Assembly: GCF_003399645.1 (NCBI RefSeq)
Contig: NZ_NBXD01000012.1
Location: 1-64,000 of the forward strand
Reading direction: 5' to 3'
Length of the DNA: 64,000 nucleotides
From: Subtercola boreus
Lineage (GTDB): Bacteria > Actinomycetota > Actinomycetes > Actinomycetales > Microbacteriaceae
Part shown: piece by piece, positions 59,226-64,000 of the stretch
Numbering within the stretch: position 1 is the first letter of the stretch
How the letters are laid out: the number at the start of each line of letters is the position of its first letter
The notes under the pieces: model-generated
Databases searched by the model: none
Told to the model about the DNA's origin: nothing
What the model saw: the letters and a program-made list of their open reading frames with translations, nothing else
Program-made: the position numbers and the translations under genes

Positions 59226-61049
59226 GTGCGATTCATTCTTGCCATCTTCGCCTTCGTCGTTGCGACGGCGCTCATCGGCATCGGTATCGCCGAACGCACG
59301 GTGCTGCTTCCGCCCTCCTCGCTGAGTGTCTCCACCGCGACGAGCGGCACCTCGCCCTACCTCTACATCGACAGCAGCGTGCTCCAGGCCGAGAGCGGCA
59401 ACCAGACCCTGACCCTCGGCGGCAGCTCGAAGGTGTTCGCGGCCTACGGGCGCACCGACGATGTGAAGGCCTGGCTGAACGGGTCGGCCTACGACAGCAT
59501 CGGGTACAGCGCGGGCAGCGGCAGCGACGACAGTCTCACCTCGACGACCGTGGCGGCCACTCCCGACGGCGAGGCGAATGTGGCGAGCGGGTCGAGCAAC
59601 CCCGACGGCTCCGATCTCTGGCTCGAGCAGTACACGAGCGACGGCACCATGAACCGCACGTTCAACCTGCCCGCGGGGTACTCGCTCATCGTCGCCGACG
59701 ACGGAACGGCGCCCGCTCCCACGTCGGTGCAGATCTCGTGGCCGCTCGACGACAGCACGCCCCTGGCCGTCCCGTTCCTGCTCGCCGGGGCCTTCTTCCT
59801 GCTCGCCGGGCTCGTGCTGCTGATTCTCGGGCTGCACCACCTGCGCAAATCGCAGGGCCCCCGCCGCAAGCCGCCGGCGCTGCCCCGGGGCCGCGGAAAG
59901 CGTTTCTCGTCGTCACGCCACAACGCGATCGAGTCCGGGGTCGGCCGTCGTGGTCGCCGCTCAATCTCGCGTTCGGTCGCGGTTATCGCCCCTGTCGCGC
60001 TTCTGACGAGCCTGGCCTTCGGCGGGCAGGCCTACGCCGAGGTGACGCCGACTCCCGGCTCGACGCCTGCAACAACCTCCACTCCGACGCCCACTCCCGA
60101 CGTCGCCACCGCCGAGCCCACCCCGGCGCCGACGAGCGTGAGCGGCCCGCCGCCCGCCGTCACCGAGGCGCAGCTGAACGGTATCCTCACCAAGATCTCG
60201 GCAACGACGAACGCGGCGGATGCTGCGTCAGACGCGACCGCGCTGGCAACGCGGTTCACGGGGCCGGCCCTCGACCTCCGCACCGAGACCTACACGATCC
60301 GAAAGACCTATCCGGCCTACGCGGCACCGCAGGCCATCCCCGCGGCGCCGGCCTCCCTCACGCTGCCCCAGGCAACGGATTCCTGGCCCCGCACGGTCTT
60401 CACAATCGTCTCGAACCCCGATGACAAGACCATCGCCCCGCTCTCGCTGATGCTCGTCCAGGAGACACCGCGAAGCGTCTACAAGGTGTACTACGCCATC
60501 GCGCTCGAGCCCGACACGACCATCCCGCCCGTCGCACCGCCCACCATCGGCACCTCTCGACTGTCGAACGACACGAAGCTGCTCTCGGAGACACCGGCCG
60601 ATGTCGCCGCCGGATACGCCGACATCCTCGCGGTCGGCCAGGCCAGCACCTTCTTCGACCAGTTCGACGCGACCGGCGACACCCTGCGCACCAGCGTCGG
60701 TGCCGACTACAAGGCCGAGAAGAAGGCCGGGCTGCAGAACACCGCCGTCCTCGAGTATGCCAAGGTCGCCGGTACCGGGGAGAGCATCGCGCTGGCGACG
60801 AACCAGTCCGGCGCGATCGTCGCCCTCAACATCCGAGAGTCCGAGACCGCGAGGGTTGTCGTTCCGGGCGCCACGGTCAAGACCGAGGGTGCAGTGACAG
60901 TGGCTTCGGGAGTACTCGACACCCCCAAGGGCACCGAAGCGATCTACGACTACCAGCTGCTCTTCTACATCCCGCCGTCAGGTGACGCCTCGAAGGTCAG
61001 ACTTCTCGGTTTCGCCCAGGGCCTACTGTCTGCAAAGGAATTGCCGTGA
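59226..61049 (+). CDS. Large membrane-anchored protein of unknown function
   Basis: The 607-residue protein has an N-terminal signal-anchor (about 4-22), an extracytoplasmic Ser/Gly/Asp-rich domain to about 175, a membrane helix (FLLAGAFFLLAGLVLLILGLH, about 181-201) and a basic Arg-rich cytoplasmic stretch. A second hydrophobic segment follows (VIAPVALLTSLAFGGQAYA, about 250-268), then a Thr/Pro linker and a C-terminal extracytoplasmic domain of about 290 residues. I recognise it only as a Microbacteriaceae-type hypothetical. It is coupled to the YbbN-like gene by a GTGA overlap. Confidence 0.8.
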   Translation: MRFILAIFAFVVATALIGIGIAERTVLLPPSSLSVSTATSGTSPYLYIDSSVLQAESGNQTLTLGGSSKVFAAYGRTDDVKAWLNGSAYDSIGYSAGSGSDDSLTSTTVAATPDGEANVASGSSNPDGSDLWLEQYTSDGTMNRTFNLPAGYSLIVADDGTAPAPTSVQISWPLDDSTPLAVPFLLAGAFFLLAGLVLLILGLHHLRKSQGPRRKPPALPRGRGKRFSSSRHNAIESGVGRRGRRSISRSVAVIAPVALLTSLAFGGQAYAEVTPTPGSTPATTSTPTPTPDVATAEPTPAPTSVSGPPPAVTEAQLNGILTKISATTNAADAASDATALATRFTGPALDLRTETYTIRKTYPAYAAPQAIPAAPASLTLPQATDSWPRTVFTIVSNPDDKTIAPLSLMLVQETPRSVYKVYYAIALEPDTTIPPVAPPTIGTSRLSNDTKLLSETPADVAAGYADILAVGQASTFFDQFDATGDTLRTSVGADYKAEKKAGLQNTAVLEYAKVAGTGESIALATNQSGAIVALNIRESETARVVVPGATVKTEGAVTVASGVLDTPKGTEAIYDYQLLFYIPPSGDASKVRLLGFAQGLLSAKELP

Positions 61050-62068
61050 GCCAGGTTCCCCCCTCCGCCGCCAGCCTCCGAGGGGCGGTCGACCTCTCGT
61101 CCCTGGTTAACCGTGCTGCCGCTCCCGCCCCGGGCGCGGCAGGCGCAGCCGGTTCCGGTGCTGCTGTCGGGGCTGGTATGCCCGGCACACCCGGCGGTGC
61201 GCCCGGTGCCGGTGTCAGCGTGCCGAGCCTGCTGCTCGATGCGACCGACGCCACGATCTCGCAGGTGCTCGATCTCTCCAATGCCGTGCCCGTCATCGTG
61301 GAGCTGTGGGCGTCGTACGCCGACGCCTCCCGCGTGCTGGCACCCGTCATCCAGAAGCTCATCCTCGAGTACGGCGGCCAGCTCGTGCTGGTGCGGGTCG
61401 ACACCGAGAGCAATCCGCAGCTGACCGCTGCCTTCCAGGCCCAGACCGTTCCGACGGTGGCCGCGATCATCGCCGGGCGGCCGGTGGCCCTGTTCGAGGG
61501 CGCCCAGCCCGAGGCATCCGTTCGCGACGTGTTCGACCAGGTGCTGCAGCTCGCCGAGCAGAACGGGGTCACCGGATCGGCGATCCCCGCAGACGGCCGG
61601 GTCGCAGGGGCCGAGGGCGATGCCGACGGTGCGGCCGAGCCGGTCGAGGAGCCACTGCCACCGCACCATGCCGAGGCGTTCGAGGCCATCTCGCGCGGAG
61701 ACTACAAGCTCGCGATCGCCGAGTACGAGAAGGCCATCGCCCAGGGTCCCCGTGACCAGCTCGCGATTGCCGGCCTGGCTCAGGTCAAGCTGCTCGACCG
61801 GCTCGACGGCACGACTCTCGACGCCATCAGGAGCGGTGCGGCAGCTGCGCCCGACGATATCGACGCGCAGCTGCTCGTCGCCGACCTCGACGTCTCGGGC
61901 GGACACGTCGAAGACGCGTTCGACCGCATCCTGGGCCTGTTCGCGAGGGCCGACCAGCCGACGAAAGACCTGCTGCGCACCCGGCTGCTCGACCTGTTCG
62001 AGGTCGTCGGTACCGACGACCCGCGGGTGACCGCGGCCCGCCGCCGGCTGACCATGCTGCTGTACTGA
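61046..62068 (+). CDS. YbbN-like thioredoxin-fold/TPR protein
   Basis: The 340-residue protein has an Ala/Gly-rich N-terminus (about 20-50), then a thioredoxin fold (VIVELWASYADASRVLAPVI, VLVRVDTESNPQLTAAFQAQTVPTVAAI). The CxxC motif is replaced by SYAD. A C-terminal TPR-type region follows (about 205-340; AFEAISRGDYKLAIAEYEKAIA, DDIDAQLLVADLDVSGGHVEDAF). YbbN/CnoX proteins act as co-chaperones under oxidative stress. GTG start with AAGGA, overlapping the previous stop. Confidence 0.88.
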   Translation: MSQVPPSAASLRGAVDLSSLVNRAAAPAPGAAGAAGSGAAVGAGMPGTPGGAPGAGVSVPSLLLDATDATISQVLDLSNAVPVIVELWASYADASRVLAPVIQKLILEYGGQLVLVRVDTESNPQLTAAFQAQTVPTVAAIIAGRPVALFEGAQPEASVRDVFDQVLQLAEQNGVTGSAIPADGRVAGAEGDADGAAEPVEEPLPPHHAEAFEAISRGDYKLAIAEYEKAIAQGPRDQLAIAGLAQVKLLDRLDGTTLDAIRSGAAAAPDDIDAQLLVADLDVSGGHVEDAFDRILGLFARADQPTKDLLRTRLLDLFEVVGTDDPRVTAARRRLTMLLY

Positions 62069-62146
62069 CAGGCCTCGCCCCCGCACTGACGCCGCCACCC
62101 GTGTCAGCTGTCGGCCGGGCATGCCCGGCTGCAATACAGTCGACCT

Positions 62147-63268
62147 ATGTGGAAACGAACGCCCCCAGCACCCTCCCAGGCAAAAGTCTCACCTGAAGTG
62201 CAGGTGGCGACCGAGGGGTCGCGGGCCTTCGCGCAGGTCAACGCCTTCAAGATCGGTCTGCTCGGGGCTCTCGGGGTGCTGGTCGCCCTCGTCATCGGCG
62301 GCCTGGTCACCCAGCTGGGCACCGTGCTCATCTACGTGGGCGTCGCGCTGTTCATCGCACTGGGGCTCGATCCCCTGGTGTCGAGGCTGTCGAAGCGGAT
62401 GCCCCGAGGCCTGGCCATCGGGGTCGTGTTCGGCTTCGTGGTGCTCGTTCTCGCGGCGCTGCTCCTGACGATCATCCCGATCATCGTGGAGCAGACCGGC
62501 AACCTCGTCAACAACTTTCCGACCTACATCTCCAACCTGCAGGCCCAGCAGTGGGTGAAAGACCTCGAACAGCAGCTGTCGGGCGTCGTCAGCGTCGACG
62601 ACATCATCACCAACCTGCAGTCGTTCCTCAGCCCCGACAAGATCCTCTCTGTCGGCGGCGGCATCCTGGCGGTGGGCGCCGGTGTGGCGAGCGGGGTGAC
62701 GGGCACGGTCATCGTGCTGATCCTCACGCTGTACTTCCTCGCCTCGCTGCGTTCGATGAAGCGCGTCACGTACCGTTTCGTGCCCGCCACCAAGCGCGCG
62801 TCGTTCGCGGACATCACCGAGCAGATCACGGCGGCCGTGGGTCGGTACGTGGTCGGCCAGATCTCCCTGGCGCTGGTCAACGGCGTGCTGAGCTTCATCT
62901 TTCTGACGATCATCGGGGCGCCCCTGCCGGTGCTGCTCGCGTTCATTGCGTTCCTGCTGTCACTGGTGCCGCTCGTGGGTACGGTCACCGGGTCGGCCAT
63001 CATCGTGCTCATCAGCCTGCTCGCGTCGCCGCTCACCGCGCTCGTCGCTGCGATCTACTACCTCGTCTACATGCAGGTGGAGGCGTACCTTCTGAGCCCG
63101 CGCATCATGAACAAGGCGGTGTCGGTGCCCGGCGCGGTCGTGGTGATCGGCGCGGTAGCGGGTGGCACCATCGGCGGCGTACTCGGCGCCCTGGTCGCCA
63201 TCCCGATAGCGGCCTCCGTCATCATCATCATCGAGAAGGTCGTCTTCCCCCAGCAGGACGCCAAATAA
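62147..63268 (+). CDS. AI-2E family transporter (second paralogue)
   Basis: The 373-residue protein shares long near-identical segments with the product of 58022-59077 (GRYVVGQISLALVNGVLSFI, SLVPLVGTVTGSAIIV, YMQVEAYLLSPRIMNKAVSV), so they are paralogues. It has a 25-residue longer N-terminus and a region with alternating polar residues (about 110-165). The substrate is unknown. Confidence 0.92.
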   Translation: MWKRTPPAPSQAKVSPEVQVATEGSRAFAQVNAFKIGLLGALGVLVALVIGGLVTQLGTVLIYVGVALFIALGLDPLVSRLSKRMPRGLAIGVVFGFVVLVLAALLLTIIPIIVEQTGNLVNNFPTYISNLQAQQWVKDLEQQLSGVVSVDDIITNLQSFLSPDKILSVGGGILAVGAGVASGVTGTVIVLILTLYFLASLRSMKRVTYRFVPATKRASFADITEQITAAVGRYVVGQISLALVNGVLSFIFLTIIGAPLPVLLAFIAFLLSLVPLVGTVTGSAIIVLISLLASPLTALVAAIYYLVYMQVEAYLLSPRIMNKAVSVPGAVVVIGAVAGGTIGGVLGALVAIPIAASVIIIIEKVVFPQQDAK

Positions 63269-63270
63269 CA

Positions 63271-63329
63271 ATCGAGAGGTCGATATCTCTCCAAAAACGC
63301 GAGTTTCGGAGAGATATCGACCTCTCGAT
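63271..63329. repeat. Perfect 22-bp inverted repeat between convergent genes
   Basis: The arm at 63271-63292 (ATCGAGAGGTCGATATCTCT plus CC) is exactly the reverse complement of 63308-63329, with a 15-nt spacer. It starts 2 nt after the AI-2E stop and lies before the convergent glgB end. It may act as a bidirectional terminator or be a dispersed intergenic palindrome. Confidence 0.9.
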
Positions 63330-63340
63330 CGGCCGGGCGG

Positions 63341-63380
63341 TGTCAGGCCCGGGGGTGCGGTGTCAGGCCCGGGGGCGGGG
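63341..63380. repeat. 20-bp tandem duplication at the glgB stop
   Basis: TGTCAGGCCCGGGGGTGCGG (63341-63360) is followed by a near copy (63361-63380). The second copy includes the glgB stop codon; the first lies just downstream of the gene. Confidence 0.85.
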
Positions 63381-64000
63381 CTTGAGGTAGAGGGCCGCCA
63401 AGGGGGGGAGGGTGAGTTCCACCGAGGCGGGGCGACCCTGCCAGGGGGTGTTCTCGGCGTTGACGGCACCGAAGTTGCCGACGCCCGATCCGCCGTACTC
63501 GAGGGCGTCGGTGTTGATGACCTCATCCCAGATGCCGCTGAACGGCAGTGAGACGCGGTACGGGCCGACGGGGGCGCCGCTGAAATTCATCAGCACCGCG
63601 ATGGGGTTGCCCTCGGCATCCCAGCGCAGGAACGACACCAGGTTCTTCTCGCTCGAACCGCCGTCGATCCACTCGAAGCCGGCCGACTCGTTGTCGCGCA
63701 GCCACAGCGCCGGGTTCTCCCGGTACACCCGGTTCAGCGACGACACGAGGTGCAGCAGCGAGCGGTGCACGGGCTGGTCGAGAATCCACCAGTCGAGGCC
63801 GCGTTCCTCGCTCCACTCGGACGGCTGGCCGAACTCCTGGCCCATGAAGAGCAGCTGCTTGCCCGGGTGCGCCCACATGAACCCGAGGTAGGCGCGCAGG
63901 TTCGCGAGCTTCTGCCAGTGGTCGCCGGGCATCTTGGTCAGCAGCGAACCCTTGCCGTGCACGACCTCGTCGTGCGAGATCGGCAGCATGAAGTTCTCGC
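63363..64000 (-). CDS. glgB: 1,4-alpha-glucan branching enzyme GlgB, C-terminal part (cut by window end)
   Basis: About 212 C-terminal residues of a GH13 branching enzyme are visible: LPISHDEVVHGKGSLLTKMPGD with the catalytic-region His-Asp, LLFMGQEFGQPSEW, LDWWILDQPVHR, and the C-terminal beta domain (VLMNFSGAPVGPYRV, WDEVINTDALEYGGSG). It introduces alpha-1,6 branches in glycogen. The 5' part lies beyond base 64000. Confidence 0.95.
   Translation of the reverse strand, partial: ENFMLPISHDEVVHGKGSLLTKMPGDHWQKLANLRAYLGFMWAHPGKQLLFMGQEFGQPSEWSEERGLDWWILDQPVHRSLLHLVSSLNRVYRENPALWLRDNESAGFEWIDGGSSEKNLVSFLRWDAEGNPIAVLMNFSGAPVGPYRVSLPFSGIWDEVINTDALEYGGSGVGNFGAVNAENTPWQGRPASVELTLPPLAALYLKPRPRA

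Overview
This window is high-GC actinobacterial DNA. Codon use, the smc-ftsY-ffh ... rpsP-rimM-trmD ... rplS-lepB-rnhB ... rpsB-tsf-pyrH-frr-cdsA order, a DUF2469 gene after rnhB and Ala/acidic tails on ribosomal proteins fit family Microbacteriaceae (Subtercola/Leifsonia/Cryobacterium-like). That placement is inference from gene content; no 16S rRNA lies in the window. An F420-type LLM oxidoreductase is present, as usual for the group.

Region 1 (1-28 kb) is accessory metabolism next to the end of an rRNA operon (5S 3' end plus two terminators). It holds a purine-degradation and molybdenum-cofactor (Moco) island. The purine genes are urate oxidase with allantoinase, a guanine/8-oxoguanine-deaminase-like amidohydrolase, an XdhC-type maturation factor, and a xanthine-dehydrogenase-type enzyme made of an FAD subunit plus a fused [2Fe-2S]/Moco subunit. 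The Moco genes are moaE, mogA, moaC and moeA on the minus strand, with moaA and moaD divergent on the plus strand and moeZ on the minus strand beyond. Between the two purine blocks sits an eight-gene minus-strand operon (12197 down to 4352): CodA-like deaminase, NitT/TauT-type ABC importer, SDR, creatininase-family amidohydrolase, FAD-linked oxidase and PNPOx-like flavoprotein. It is controlled by a divergent XRE-cupin regulator and looks like an uncharacterised N-heterocycle catabolic system. A fused MetV/MTHFR-like protein sits between this operon and the uricase operon.

Region 2 (28-58 kb) is the conserved core: chromosome segregation (smc), SRP (ftsY, ffh), ribosomal and RNA-modification genes (rpsP, khpA, rimM, trmD, map, rplS), secretion (lepB), RNase HII, DNA uptake (comM, dprA), xerC, translation (rpsB, tsf, frr), pyrH and cdsA. 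Interspersed are an LLM oxidoreductase, a YbdK-type glutamate-cysteine ligase, an M23 peptidase, a sugar-porter MFS and several small unknown proteins.

Region 3 (58-64 kb) has two paralogous AI-2E-family transporters flanking an unrecognised membrane protein and a YbbN-like thioredoxin/TPR protein, then the 3' part of glgB running off the window.

Recurring oddities are low-complexity Gly/Ala/Pro insertions and in-frame tandem repeats inside enzymes (amidohydrolase, XdhC-like, XDH linker, MoeA, XerC, M23 peptidase, S2), and several long perfect or near-perfect hairpins without U-tracts (upstream of smc, over the lepB ribosome-binding site, downstream of the second AI-2E gene). No tRNA, CRISPR array, insertion sequence or prophage gene was recognised.
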